Origin: Ascaris suum
Lineage: Eukaryota > Nematoda > Chromadorea > Rhabditida > Ascarididae
DNA length: 64,000 bases
Assembly (NCBI GenBank): GCA_013433145.1
Contig: CM024170.1
Span: 13,491,866 to 13,555,865 of the forward strand
Direction: 5' to 3'
In this document: positions 38,301 through 53,100 of the stretch, in pieces
Layout: the number at the start of each line of letters is the position of its first letter
How positions within the stretch are numbered: the stretch's first letter is position 1
Notes under the pieces: model-generated
Seen by the model: the letters and a program-made list of their open reading frames with translations, nothing else
What the model was told of the DNA's origin: nothing
The model's database searches: none
Program-made: the position numbers and the translations under genes

Positions 38301-39180
38301 GTTCTACAATTTTATTTAGCTAGGAAATGATTTTTGAAAGAAAACACCAGCTGAGTCCCATCATGTACAAATAATCTGCAATCGTTCGATGAGATGATTG
38401 TACGTATGCGCCGAAAAAATTAAAATAACTTGCTATCTGGAGAAGTCCTAGGAGTCCACTTTCTATTATGTATCCGGGATGGGACTTTATTCGGCGGAAA
38501 ACCCCAATCGATGCAATGGCTTTAATTTTTACGATCGTCGTACACGATACATGCATATAATTGCTAGATGAAAATGGAAAATAACAGAGAATTATAAAGG
38601 AAAATCGAGAGAAGTAAATAAGCTCCTACCAACAAAAGTAAAAAAAACGAATATTTCTTGCATTTTTTCTTATGAAAAATAAAAATCTCTGGAAACTCGC
38701 TAATACAGTGGCCTTCCGCCAAAAGAACAGTGGCGCATTTCTTTTAATCTATTCATCGTTATGCAGTAGATGCCTCTTTTATTACGTTGGAAGGAAAATG
38801 AGTCCAATTCAATCATTTTCCAAACAACAGTTAGAATAAAAAAGTATTTATTAATTTAATGAAGAGAAAAATTACTCATTAAAAAAGCTAAAAACGGTTT
38901 AAAAAAATTTGATTACCCTAGATGAAAGATCTACTCAACGCACGACACATCTGCAACCAAGCAAAAAAAGTACGAAAAAAACCCGATTTCAATCGATCAG
39001 ATTTCGAAGTAATAATGAAAGGCGGTGGAGATAGAAGTTATTGAATGAAAAATACAGCAATAAATCTATATCGAAGTGGCATTCCCTTCAAGAATCGAAA
39101 GTGAAATGCTTCAACAGTAACGAACATCATTCATGAAGATTTCAGCATGGAAATTGGACATAACAAGAAAATAAACGTAA
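35331..39180. other. Gene-poor stretch with one coding-like block
   Basis: Mostly AT-rich. A GC-richer patch at about 35980-36170 is open on both strands. A plus-strand frame at 37019-37285 ends at a plausible donor (AAAACCAG|GTAAAT). A hydrophobic minus-strand frame lies at 38320-38556. None has a recognisable domain, so none is called as a gene. Confidence 0.3.
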
Positions 39181-39540
39181 ATAAACATCATGCTTTTATA
39201 TTCGATATTCCGCTTCTTTTGCGGATGAAATTATAGCACATTAAGAGCACAATGGCATACAGAACATTATGGCACGGCATAACAGCTTACAGCGCATTAT
39301 AACACAGCAATGATAACAAAACAAAGCACTAATAATCCACTACCATTTGAACAATTCAAAAAATATAAAACTTAATGAACAGCTATAGAAACAGTATATT
39401 ACATATTAAGTATAAAACAAACATCTTATAAATAATATGGCAAATATATATCTTAGGTTGTTGCACATATTGGAATAGATATCAAACTCGTTAAAACGAT
39501 TGCCAATTTTTCATCTTTCATAACGAAACTGAAATTTTTA
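39181..39540. repeat. Dispersed repeat, copy A (related to 63690-64000)
   Basis: Three anchor blocks occur in the same order and orientation here and at 63690-64000: GATATTCCGCTTC with a nearby CGGATGAA; CTATAGAAACAGTA followed by AAACAAAC and ATAAATAA; and TGCACATATTGGAA near an AACTGAAATTT end. Between anchors the copies have diverged with indels. Family unknown. Confidence 0.65.
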
Positions 39541-39997
39541 AATCACCACCGTTGTTTAATTTGCGCGATAAATAACGTTGAGATTTCGCAGCAACAATTA
39601 GAAATTGAGGAAAATTGATGAGTCAAGAAAAAATTGAAATTAAATCCATAAAGAAATTTAAATTCTCTTCTATATTCACCCCTATTTTCCAATTCGAAAG
39701 AAAAAAGAAAACGAGAGAAGGATGAGGCATTGGCATATGAAGAAGGACAAAAACAATAAATTCCACCTCATTATTGCAACTTTAAATTCAGTTATAAATA
39801 ATGCACTCTAAGAAACGCATGTCAATTCAAAAGCTCTCATTATTTAACTAATGCAATTGATTCACAAGTGATCGCTCACACAACGAATATTCCTAAAAAA
39901 TACACAGGGTCTTTTCCATTATAACCTAGAGACTATGAGATTTTCTGCATAATTCCAACAAACGAAAAATATTTCAGTGATCTCCAAAACGAAATGA

Positions 39998-40000
<3 letters not shown>

Positions 40001-40072
<72 letters not shown>
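40001..40072. repeat. Compound (TA)22(GA)14 microsatellite
   Basis: TA units run to 40044 and switch without a break to GA units until 40072. Confidence 0.97.
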
Positions 40073-40079
<7 letters not shown>

Positions 40080-43000
40080 AATCTAATTGCAAAAAACCTT
40101 ACACCTTCCAATATGTAAACACCTCATCTAACAACACCAATAAACGATAAGCAAGCGATATTTAACAATTCGTAGACATCATGGGTCCCATCAAAAATTA
40201 ATTAACAGTTAATTAAATTAATTCAAAGAAAAATCGGAACTCGACGATCGAATAACTCGAAATCAATGTTCCATACAAGTAAATCAGTCATAAGTACACG
40301 CCGACAGCAATCCGAGAGCGCCACTCAATGTGACAATCACCAAGGACCGGTTCGCACCATCAAAGAGCATATAAACACACTCAACTGGAAGTCGTGTGCA
40401 ATCTGTCTGTGTGTAAAAAATGCATAAATCTTTTTGCTATACGAATATCATTCTCTTTAGTCCGACCATCGAGCACTTACTGCCTCGAAGAAAGAAAAAA
40501 GCTTCCTTGCATCGATTGATCGATTGCCTCTAATATCGACAACACAAACGGGGTGACAAGTTCATCAACATCATTCATTTATAATATCGTGCGCGTAATG
40601 AGCCGCATAATTCCCATTCAAAAATGAAGAAACTTGATGCGTACTTAGAGGGGAAGTATTTTTTTAAATAATGGATATTACATCAGCTTATCACCGAATC
40701 TCGATGCTGTGCTTCAATCCTTGCCACTATATAAGTGTAACACTTTTGGACGTTTATAATTTAGGATTCGAAAATTCACTTCTGAAAATAAATCCACTGA
40801 TGATCCATTGATTTGACATTTGATAACGACTGAATGAATCATCGCATTTGAAATTCGATAAAATTTCAAAAGAATAGTCCCCAAAGCCATCTGCTATAAA
40901 AGTGAAGGCGTTGCGCCTTCTCTTCCATATTAAAAAAAATGTTTGCAATATTCTTTGAAACGTTTTAAAGAGGATTTATTGTTGTAAAGTGTGAAAGCAT
41001 GCTATACATTCACTTCAATGAGCAAAATGTCGATGTGCCTTTCCCTTTGGGGGGGGGGGGGGGGCAATTTATTGCGTTACGTGATGACTAATCATTCGTC
41101 ACTCTGTATACGTATCACATTTGTTTAAATAGATCTTACAGTGATTATAAACTTTACAGTCTTCAAAAGTTCGCTTTCTTTTCGTCAATTTTTCGGCCCG
41201 ATGAGCCGACATAATGCAATCCTGAAAGAGCGAATAACGCACAAAAGAAAAATACAACCATCGGCCCTCTACAAAATCTGATTGGCAATAAGTAAAGACA
41301 AGACGATAATCGCTCAAATAAGCGTCACAATAGAGAAATCGCTATAATTTGTGCTTTGCAACCAGTGAATCATCTTAGCACTGCTATTAAAGAAGAGACA
41401 ATAAAAAAACGAGATATATCTTATTTAGCTCCTGGAATCATGTGCTATCATCATATGTCTTAATCCTGACTCTAGGTTACACCTCATTTCGACTGCAATT
41501 CTGGTAAAGATTGGAGCTGGATCTACATAGCGGGTATGTACTCGTAAATATGCTCATAAAATTCAACACAGCAAATAAAGACGAAAGACATTCACTTTAA
41601 TGCATCATTTATCTAAAACAACAGTCATCGAATTCATTTTCTCGACAAATAATACATTCAGATCGCCTAATAAGATAGTCGACTGTACATATAACCTGAA
41701 AATAACTTCAGAAGAGACAGATGGGGAAATGATGTATTTACTAATAAGAGAGATGAATCGATGTTTCTACTCAGTGTTAGTTATGCAAATAGCGGGTGTC
41801 GTCTGTATGGCTGCAATCTCGAGGCATTTGCATCGATTACGACGAGATAAGCCTAAGGCTATGTATAGCAAACGATGAACAGTGAAAAGCGATAAATATT
41901 TTGTAAAAAACCATTTCGTGAGAGGACCCTAGCGGCCACATTGAGTGAGCGAGCGTGAATACGCCGGTTAAGAGGGATATCTTTAATAGTATTACAAACA
42001 CTGCATAGAACGTTTCTTTTAATATGAGAATACGTGGAATCTGCAATCTGACAAAAGCACTCAAGTCGTTGATGGCGATGGTCGAAATAGTTAAAGATAT
42101 CAGTGGACTGACATCGTAAAGGAACTCAAAAGTCTGTTGAATGCGATCAAAAACATTAAACGATTCTCAATGGAAACAAGAAAATTTTGCCGGTTAGAAA
42201 AGCGCTTGACCATCCTTCCCGAATAGAAGAAAGCACTGCAATTTTTCCATAGCTGTCAGGAAAACATGCCTTCATTTTAAATGCCGCTCAGCATTCCTTA
42301 CGCAATTCTCGCATTTTCCTTCCCTTTAATCCCTTTTTTATCTCTTTTTTTGAACCATGGTCCTCTTAACTGATCGGTAACCGGAGAGGATAGAAGCAGG
42401 TGGGGAACACGAATGCAATAGCATCAGCAACGCTAAAAACGCATAACGATAATAACACAAACTTTCCACTGCCTTATTCATACACAAGATACGCACCTCA
42501 TAATAGAAATCGAAGTTTGGCACATATTGGAGACACAAGAGAAGAAATAAGATGTGATATACTTATAAAAACATCTCACGCTTTCAACCACTCCATATCG
42601 GCACTTCCTCTCAAAACATGATAAGCAATATTCCACGTCCCTTATTCTTCCGCTACTTCTCGTTCTTTAATACGAAACAAGACAAGTGTGTGAGTATGTG
42701 ATAGTATCGTTGCGAGATATTTATGTTAACTACTGCCACATATATGCTAATGCAACTAGGCTCAATCACATTTACTTGTGTAAATAATAACAGAAATAAT
42801 GAAGTAAATAGCGTAGTGTAATGAAAGAGCATTAAACGGCGACATATTCCCATGACCATAGCGCTCGCTTTCATAAGTGGATCGCAAAAAAATAGAACGT
42901 CATCCTATTGAGCGTAATGATCAATTTTGCAGTGCAGACAATTGTGCGCGTTCACACACAACCAAACATTTTTTTAAAAACTTCATGATGAATATGAGAG

Positions 43001-46000
43001 AGAGTTCACAATCTCTACAAAAACTCCCCATTATTTTAAGTAAATATGAAACAGTAATAAATGTTGTGTTGAAAGAAGTAACAGCTCTCTACTTCAGCTT
43101 TTAAAAATTGTGGAAGGGGAAGGTTAAAGGCAATCGAAATATTCGTAAGTATTACTCCACAACATCACTATCGACTGAAATAAACACACAAACAAACTGG
43201 AAAGCACGCAAAAAGGACAGGCACAAAATGCGCTATTTGTAACTCAACCAATTCATATGCTTGGCGGAGTGCTCAATAAATAATACATCACATCTAACGA
43301 TGCATTATTTTGTCTTAGAGGTAATTTATAAACTCGATGAAATATTTAAATTTTGTTGATTTGCATAAATGAGTTAAAACTAAAACGACATGTTACCACA
43401 AAGTGGGATTATAAGTACCAACGTTCATTATCGTAACCACAACGTTAGCGAACTGGAACTATCGAGCAAAGCTACAGACAATAGACCCACACCAGTGCGG
43501 CATCATCACGGTGTCCAATTCGAGGTTTTTTGATATGAAAGCGGATTCATTAAGCATCTGACATAGAGAATTTCCATTTAAACTTCCCCAACATCCATTA
43601 CACAAAAAACTGCGCTGTGTTTCATAAACAATTTCACATCCCACCGCATTCAATCAATATTCCATTGAATAAATGAATATTTAATACCCTGAAGTCAAAG
43701 ATCAAAATGAAGCAACTACGACCTCATTCATTACAAGTTTTCATAAAGCAAGCAATATCACTATACTGTAGTGTTCACATATAAGCGGTCATAATACGCA
43801 CTTATGACTCACAGTATTACCTGATATATTCAACCAATTCCTAAACTTCAATAACCACACGTGAATCATTCAATCGATCCCAAAAAACTACACAACTCAA
43901 GCCCATCAATGACGCTTCATAGAGCGAGTGATTCATTGTGCACATAAATACACTATAAAAACTTTATATGAGGAAAGCATTTAAAGAATTAACCATGCCA
44001 TAATTCTCTGTATGCAAATATACGCCAACGAAGAATGCCTAACTTCCGGTTACAAAAATTTTCAACCCAAATAGAAACCATTTTAAAACGAAGAACGAGA
44101 AGTAAACGCAACGCTAACAACATACTCAAATTCATCGTCCAAAAACGCGTCTATGCGACTAAATAATTCGCGAAGATAAAAGCAAACAAAGCCAGTGGTG
44201 CCTTTCGAGAAACAAACTTTCTGAAATTATCAGTCGTTGTAATTAGTTACGCGCACAACAGAATTAAAACAGCTGAAATAAAAAGCAAATATTAGCTCAG
44301 TTATTAGCGCACTTGCTTAGAACGCGAAACTTCGCCGGATCTAATCACGTTGCAGACAGCAGTAGTTTACAATCGAATAATGCTCAGCAAAGGCTGTATA
44401 AAAAGTGAAGTAAGCCACACTTATTCAAGAGGAGAATGACTGCTGAACCGATTATATTAATGTAGTATCCGCCACTTCAAGTTTTCTGCACCACATTATT
44501 GCATCAAGAGTTCCCAATACAGAAAATATTAAAAATGAGCAGAATATATTAATAACAAATAAACTAATGAGATAATGCCAAAATTGAGGGCGGCTAACAA
44601 CTTTTTAAACTGTATGCTGAAATATGCAAATTTCTACGGCGCATTTGTTCAAGCGACTAAATAGGCAAACACTCAACTGAAATCATATTAATGTGAGAAA
44701 GGAGTGGGGTTGATAAGGCAATCAAAAAAAGCGATCTGATCGCTTGAATATCAATTTAATACACACACGGAGGCACGTATATAATCCAATCATTATTACG
44801 TAAGCGGCAATATTGCCTTTTTTTTCTTTGAATTCGAACACTCCCTTAACTTTATCGCTTCTTGCGTTATAGAATAATGGCAAGAGATCCTTTGATCAAC
44901 GCGACTACGGCGTCGACTACTTACTATTGCCAATGAAGCATTTCAAACGCACTTTCATGATCGAAACAAATTGGTATCGATTTGATAAATGAATCAGCCA
45001 CTGAATTATCAGGGGATATTAGAATTTACCAAACGGAATCAATCTATTAAGGCTCTAAATAAGCAGTCGACGTCGTGATCTATCTACTGTTATAAAATTC
45101 TACTGAGATCCTCTTTGAAACAGCGACTTTCTTCCGAGCATTCATTTAAGGCAACGAATACGACCATCGCCGCATTGTTGAACAAAATGCGAGATGATAT
45201 TTCATACCAGAGTGGAGTATCGCGCAAACGAAATGCATTCTCATCTCAACACTTGCTTTTTCCAACACTAAAGAAGGAAGGGGGATTTTTAGCCCTCCTT
45301 TCCCCTTCCTGAATTTCACTTGGCTTCGAAGAATCTGACAGAGGGGAAAACATTTGTTCGACCTCACTTCAACATATCTTAGCCAAGGTTTTCATTATTT
45401 CAACATCAAAAAATCCAACACATCTTTCCTCACCTTGATAGGCCAAGAAGTAAACTCTGGACGCCTGTGGCATCCACATACAAAACACAGACTCAGCAAC
45501 CAACTAACCATGGATCTACGAACCGAACGCCATCCCCTCGCAATTGGAAAAATGAAAAATATAAAACCACTTCAGAATGCAAAAAAGTGTTGCACTTCTA
45601 GCGAAATAGACGGCACGAATATCCTCTAGTAGTAACAATTAGCAATAAAACGTTACAACGAGTCGTTGCTATAACGACCATATAATCGCATTCCCTAAGC
45701 GTCATATATTTAGAACAATGTTCAACGTCACCTTCAACAAACTCATTAAACGATGAGGTGATATTGAAACGAAAGCATTATTAGCAACTATAATATTCAT
45801 TCACATTTATTCTCAACGCGACGTGAGTTAATTGTCTCGAGACGGATATTCGAGAATTCACTTTCTATAAATACTTACGATGCAGTGCGATTAGAAAGAG
45901 TGGAAATGCAACTTCTTATAGCATCACAATATGGATTCATATACATAATTTACACTTCAGCTAAATAGCCACAAAGCAGAGATTGCTTCTCTCGTCCTCA

Positions 46001-48836
46001 CTAGACAAGACAATCTCATATCTACAGAAGTATGTTAGCAAAAATTAGCTATGGCGATCTCAAAACTTAATAGCAGTTAACGAGAAATCGGCTTATCACG
46101 CCGAGAGATTAAAATAAAAAGCGCGTTTTTTATATTTCTGCTTGCGGTAGATTAACCATTTTCAATATCAGATTAAAAAACACCACAAAAACAACTCCAA
46201 TATCAAAAATTGCGCGTACTATCCTTATTAACTGTTTTCATAAAAGATCATTTAATAAGAGTACCACATTGAACACAATTCTTAGAAAGAACACCCATTA
46301 CATCCCTTCACCGAAAGAAACTGAAATGATTCATAAGTCAACTTAGCGCTCAATTCCAGAAAGGATGGCGACGAAATAAGATCGCTGCTAGTCGCCTACA
46401 GAAGCCTGCGAGATCTGCATTTCAGAAGATTAAACTGATGCATTTGATATTTATTATATTATCTGGTACTAGATATCTGATAATACCTCGTAGATTAACT
46501 TGAATCTAAGCAAAAAATTCCAAACAAATTTAGTAACAAGCTGGCAACACCAACACACTCCCCATCCTTCAATTATGCAGGGTTTTTGAGCGATCCTATT
46601 TCTCAATCTGACCAACAAAAAAGGATCATTAAATGTGATCGAGAATCGGGATGGTTGCTGGAGAAAAGAGAGGAGCACCACTGCACACTTCAACGCAGGC
46701 CACATTCCAAAGACCATGAAATAGGTAAATAAATAAAATCGAAAAATGCTCGCAAATTTTCCATAGTTTTCTTCATTAATATTCTTTTATTTTGCTTTCA
46801 GGAAGACTACATCACTGCGCTTAGATCTAAGGCATATAGTCACCATTATGCGAAAAAAATTGGTAAAAATAGTCGCCGTAGTATTAAAACCTTGCAATTT
46901 CCATTTCGTTTTTTTCACAAGAATGAATTTAAGTGGAGCCAGTTGCAATTACATATATGAGTTTCTCTCAGAACACCTTTACGTCAGCCAAAAACAAGCA
47001 ATATAAGAAAACGAGAGATATATAGCCACGTATCACTGTCAATGAATAAAGTAATCCCGGCGTACCCGTCAGTTAATAATCAAATCCTGCCGATCCGAAA
47101 TCTTAGCCCCAAATAAAACGAATATGATATCGATGAGCTCGTCTATTCATCCACAGCCCTTTCAACGCGATTTATTATCTTCATAAACCTACTTTATCAT
47201 TGCACTTTTAAGGATCGCATCACGTATTCTGCAATATGCAATGCAATAACAATCGATATTTCCTAAATAGCTGGAGCACTAGTACCGCCTCTACCTCACG
47301 TTTTAAAGCATAGAAAAATCAAAGTGTAGTCTAGTGAGCGCAAAATATGATTGATACCTTTCCAATATCAAAGGACTTTGCGTGGAAGTTGTTGCGCCTA
47401 TAGATGATCGGATTTCAATACTGCGTAACGGTATCGACTGCCGGAAGATATGGGGTTCCATCGAATTCCAACCAACTTGATTAAGGTTTAAGCGACGATG
47501 GCGGAAAAAAGTGACCTGAATATAACCATAAAATTAAAAAAATGAACAGCACTTCATAAATAACCTCAGAATCTACAGAGAGCTTTCTTGCCAAATCTAG
47601 ATATCATCAACCAATTTTAAGCATAATGAATTCAATATAATGAAGCGAATGCCGTCGAAAAATTACAAGCTCGAATGTGGCTTTCGGCAAAAATATGAAA
47701 GCATTGAGGCGATAGGGGAAAGAAAAGACGAGTGCTGATTTGTCAAAAACAATTTCATAAATAAAATAAGTTACAGTGCAATGAAATGAAATTCTCGACA
47801 ATGAAACAGTAATACTTTCCAACTGAATAGAGTATGTATGAAATAGTTCGCATGATAAAATATATATGTTTCATCATGATTACAAAAGAAAAGAAAGAAT
47901 CCTGGTCAAGAAAAAGGTACCTCGTAACAAAAGAGGTGTAAACAGAGATGAAAGTAAAAAGAAGAGCATAAGATAGAATCGAGGAGAGCAGTCGTCTGAT
48001 GGACAGGTGAACGCATGTTGCTTGGTGAAAACATTTCTATTAACGCTGTCTTTAATAAGGTTCTGATCAATAACAAACAATTTAGCTTATAAATTATACC
48101 GCTTTATAATTACAAAATGATTTCTGAGCTTTGAACCTGGCTTGAGGTGAAAATATTATTCCTAAGCAACAAAAAATGACGAAAAATTCGGATCGGATTC
48201 TTCGAAAATGATAATAAATTTTTTTATCGTCCACTGATTTTGACTTCAGTTTCTTCAACTGTTTACTGCGGTCTTGTATTGCTCGATTAAGCAAAGTTTA
48301 GCTTCATTTAGAACCTCTCGTTTTCCTCAGAAAATCTTCCAAGTAACAGTCTTTAACACCCCCCCCCCCACCTATATTCATAATCCCCCCTCCTCTCCTA
48401 TAACCGAAAAATTCGGAAAAAAGCATCATTTTTGCATGAACTTTCGGCAACAAATAACTGTAATCACCAGGAATCCGACCCTCGGCTTCCAAACTTTTTG
48501 CATCAACCATTAAAGAAGAATACAAGTGCAAGCATATTCAACACACCAGGCGTATCATGAATCAAGCGCATCATTCATATTTTGGTTGATTTGAAACCCT
48601 CACGAGGCCGTTTTTCGGTTCTTACTGCCAATACGCAACTTCGCTCCAAAATGGACGTGAAGAGGCAAATATCGCTGATTTCAACCCGACCGAATGGTTA
48701 CTGCAACTCTATAAAGAGAAAATATTGGTACAACGAAGATGAACGCACTATAGCGTTGGGATGGTGATGACGATAATGATGGTGAAGACACAGAGAGAGA
48801 GATAGATAGATAGAGCGAGTGAATGAATGCCATAGC
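40073..48836. other. Long AT-rich stretch without recognised genes
   Basis: Contains a 16-base G run at 41049-41064 and an 11-base C run at 48359-48369. The only frame with some protein character is plus 41600-41878. Its end reads as a possible membrane segment (YSVLVMQIAGVVCMAAIS) followed by a basic tail and a stop, but no acceptor or homology supports it. Confidence 0.35.
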
Positions 48837-48870
48837 CGTTTCGAGGGCTGCTTATATAGCCCTCGAAACG
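48837..48870. repeat. Perfect 13-bp inverted repeat (hairpin, 8-base loop)
   Basis: CGTTTCGAGGGCT at 48837-48849 is exactly mirrored by AGCCCTCGAAACG at 48858-48870. The right arm is also the start of the first unit of the adjoining tandem repeat. Confidence 0.92.
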
Positions 48871-49012
48871 TCATAGATATGTTCATTCATTTACAATCAC
48901 GATCTGAAACAAATATCTTCTTTTCGCTGCACTTTGCCTCGAAACGGCATAGATATGTTAATTCCTTTACAATCACGATCGGAAACAAAGATCTTCTTTT
49001 CGCTGCACTTTG
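48861..49012. repeat. Two 76-bp tandem units
   Basis: Units 48861-48936 and 48937-49012 both begin CCTCGAAACG and end GCTGCACTTTG, with only a handful of mismatches. They lie about 180 bases upstream of, and in the same orientation as, the reverse-transcriptase fossil at 49190. They could be the repeated 5' leader of that element. Confidence 0.9.
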
Positions 49013-49189
49013 TCGTTACCGGAAACGGGGCGATTCATCGGTTGAGATGAATATATTGACCTAGCGGCACCTGCTTGACGTCGGAAGTCGACCGATTCAT
49101 CGTCGATGCTTTCTTCGCTTCCGCGACAAACTCACTGTCTAGCACTGCATCCAGGATCCACTTCCCCACTCAAGCCAACGCTTTTAAGC

Positions 49190-50140
49190 GTACAAGTTCC
49201 AGTATATGTGACATTTCTCCATGAATAACTGAGGTTTGGAAGGTATGAGATGAAAGGCAAAACTCCCGTCCAAGCCATCTGACATGTACGGTAGGTAAAC
49301 TGATTGAAAGCATCCTCCAAAACCACGTCACTAACAGTCTACTCGTCCAGAATTTACTAAATCGTGCTCAGTTCGGTCTTCTTGCGAGATGTCCAACAGT
49401 TTAGTTGATTTCACTGTTCGATGAGTGAGTGACCGCATCAAAAGATGACCTCCTCTATATGCGATTCCGTGAAAACTTATGATGCTGTTCGCCACAACAC
49501 ACTGATCTCCAAAGCAGCAAGCTTAAAGCACTACCGAAGTCTCACTAAAATAGGATTGCGATGGCTTCTCAGCATAAGACCTGGCAGTCCTTTCCCAAAT
49601 AATCAATGCTGCAAATGATACGTCTCACCGAGGCATGTTGCATGCTCCCTTGCTATACACTTACAACACCATCATTCCCGAGCATCTGCCGAGTACTTAC
49701 AAGGCGTACTTCGTGGACTTGACAATCAACAAGACTTTTTTATACGATTGGCGACAGACCCGTGCGCGTTGCAGATGGCCTTCGCATGTTCAATATCCAG
49801 TCACAGACACAATATTTCAACGTTTTGCAAACTGAATATCGTGCTGTGCAAATCACTTTTTTTGCAACGAATATCCTACGCATTTCAACAATGAAGCTGA
49901 CTTTTGGAAATAACATTTGTAATGTTGGTGCAAGACTGTATGATTGCAAGTTGCATTCTCCAATCCACGCAGCATGAAACTGCATCGAATACTCTCGCAG
50001 ATCACTCTTATGTATCGTCGTCCTCTCTGCAGTATCATTCTTCCTTGGTCGATCTATTTACCTCTTAGTGATTAAAGACGCGAAAACGTGCTGTTCCATA
50101 CCGACTTGCAAAAGCCTCGAAACCTGGGGGTACCACCGGA
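49190..50140 (+). pseudogene. Fossil non-LTR retrotransposon reverse transcriptase
   Basis: In order on the plus strand, across several frames: NSRPSHLTCTVGKLIES then NLLNRAQFGL (for NYRPISLTS-VGKLLE---LL---QFGF; 49250-49395); KTYDAVRHNTLISKA (for SKAFDSVPH--L--KL; 49472-49516); RGMLHAPLLYTYN and IPEHLPSTYKAYF (for QGSVLGPLLF--YIND-P-HLPST-KLFADD; 49640-49710); and RLYDCKLHSPIHAA (for DLGV--D-KL-FS-HI; 49930-49976). The second catalytic motif is altered (Phe-Val-Asp where F-A-D-D is usual). In-frame stops and shifts show inactivity. Confidence 0.85.
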
Positions 50141-53100
50141 TTACTTTAAATAACCTGCTTTAGAATATTTCCTTCAGGGCCAACAAGTGTTTTCTGGCTC
50201 CGTTTTGACATTCTCTGACGCTAACAATTTGACGGTTTTTTTTCACTTGACGTTCCTCAAGTGCATCTCTCAAGAACGTTTTCGAATAGTGAACGGTTTC
50301 TCAGTTATTATATTTCATGAGACGTTTTCATTCACTTCGAGCCAAACACAATGATTTCATCGTTCTTTGTATTGCCGAAGAAGCAATCAGCTTAATGTCG
50401 TGCTTGAATTCGTTTCAGTACTCCAATAATCGTCCTCACTTAAAGTTCACTGATGATCGTTGGTCGTTCATGTTACACAACGCTTTTGCATTTTATTTTT
50501 GAGTTGTTGAATCTTTCAACGTTATCATGCATCCCTTGCTTCCTTTTCTGAATAAGATTTCTGAAGCAAAAGCGATTACACAAATAGATCAAAGCTCATC
50601 GTGCCTGAAGTTGGCGTTTCTCAAGTACATCCCCGCGAAACATTTTGCATAATGTCAACAGCCAACAGATGTGGGCAAGAAGATGCCAGGTCGCATAAAC
50701 AGGTACTCCAAATTAAATCACAGTGCCAGGATGAACAACTCCGAGCGCTGAGGATGCGGCTCCTATCTGCTGCCGGCTATATGGCACCCACTGCTAGGCG
50801 CGGGAAGCAATGGAATCGGACGCTTCATTTAGGTAATTGTATTCTCATCAAATCATAAAAATATCTAAACGATATCCCCTTCACAATCTCAGAGAAATTT
50901 TACAAAGCCACTCCTGCAAATGGAATGCATCGCATTTTCACATACCACCGGGATCTCATCAACCGTCGAACACTGCCACATTTCAAATATGAGAGGGAAA
51001 GGGTATGGGAAATGCACATTCAAGAAGAAATCGTTGGAAATTATATATTCGTGTGCATTTTCATTCTCTTGTTGCTTGTTTTCTAAATTTGTTTACGAAC
51101 AAAACACCTCAAATTTTCAGCTATTAGTGCCCATTTATCGATGAAAAATGATTAATCAATGCTTAAAACATATGACGGCATTTACGCCAATGAAAAAAAT
51201 AACCCATAATTTTGTTTCCCTTTAGAAGATATAATAAATATTGCATAAATATTCTGGAAAATATTCTCTCAGGTGTTCAGCGATCAAGAAAAAATATTTC
51301 AAACATATGGAAAAAAGACAGAAAATATTCAACAACAACAACAACAGCAAAAATATCGTACCTTTTATGAAAGCGATAAAACAGTAACGAGATCGGAATC
51401 AAAGTTAGAGCTGAAGAAAGCAATTAGTAGTTGTCGATCCTGCTGTCTTATTGTCGTGCACATAAATCTGAGATATTCTTTCCACTCTGGTGCACACCTA
51501 AACGATTCTGAACTAAACGTTTATTGAAAACATTTATTTATTGCATTTTCTGTTGCTGACAGAGGATATTACAACTTGCATTAAATTGAATAACACACAT
51601 TCTCCGAGTTCCCTCTCTTAAGATAACCCCAAAAATGCGAATCCTTCAAACTTTCTTTTAGTTAACTGTCTCGATCAATCGTCTATAAAATATTTGTTTT
51701 TCTAATAGCCTCATCGATTTGGAAAAAAAACGTAAATCGAACAGTGCAAAACAAATGAAGTTTTCCCGTCATAATAAAAAACCTAAAACTTTCTATGAAA
51801 CCAAATGAGTCAATTTGAAAGATGTTATAGGCATTGCAATATGTGACAACGATTAAACTCATTAAGTTTAGCGATTCCGATCTGATTGATGCCCGAAATA
51901 AAACTACAAAACAAATAAACAAAAAATGCACATAAACGATATTATTCTACAAATGTGGGCATGCAAAATTGCATAAAACATGAAGAAATTATTACTAAAT
52001 AATAACGCTGATGCGAGTCGAGATTAAGCGATGTTCTTCAACTCGAAATTTCTTAGAGAGAATAACGAAGCGAAATAATATTACAAAACATTCAAGAAAT
52101 GGGCATTTCAACTTTTGCCATTTGAGAAATCGCTTCACAATGCAAGGCTGATGAAGCGAATCGTCCAGAATTTGCAAGGTAATCCTAGCAAAACTATATG
52201 AAAATCTTTGGAAAACTTCAAAATCAAAGGATATTGGCTGAAAAAAAAGTTTGTCATTTATTTACAATCATCGCTTTTTCGCAGTGCTTGCTGACTGTCT
52301 ACAGGAGGATTAAACTTTATAGATCTCCCATACATCACTGCCATAATATACGTTGCAATATATGTATGCAACAAATCGACGCTTGCATTTTATATCGAGA
52401 TGAACATGACAAGAAGCTTCAAGCAAGAAAAAGTGAGGATAAGAGTGGACACGTGAAGAAAAACGAGTCGAACAACCTAATCGAGCATGACGCTCAAGTA
52501 ATACTACGTGCTGCCTTTCGCTATAAATCACCAAGCGGGTACTACTTTGATTTTGGAAACTTTCATTAAGGTAGCAATTATACTGAAAGTTTTTCAGCGC
52601 AAAAAGGAAACTCGGTTTAAGGACGTTTGGTTACACAGCGGCATCACCGCCTGTATCAATCGTGACACAAATGAGGAAGCATCATAGGTAACAACGAATA
52701 AAATCACACCTATCGAAGCTTATCTGTTTCTAGCGTCAGAATTCTAGCAACACTTCTTTTCTAAAAGCATAGGAGAATCATAACCTGGAAGACACTACGC
52801 CAACCCGAACAGCATTACTTAGGGCACCGTCAATAGCAGATCTAAGAAGTGTGTTAATTCTGTAAAAATATGGGTGGCATGGGTAATAAGTGAAATAAAC
52901 TGATTCAGTCGACCTACAACAAGCGAATGGTTGAAACCGCAACTACATTTAACTCATGAGAAAGGTAAAAACTAGTTTCAGCCCCAGTTCCGGTCATGAG
53001 CGGTTTAGGACCGTCCGGCCGGGCCCGGATTTAACCCATTACGATCTTTCCGGCTATCACAGAGCAAGGTCGATGGCATAATTAAACCGAATCCGGTCGG

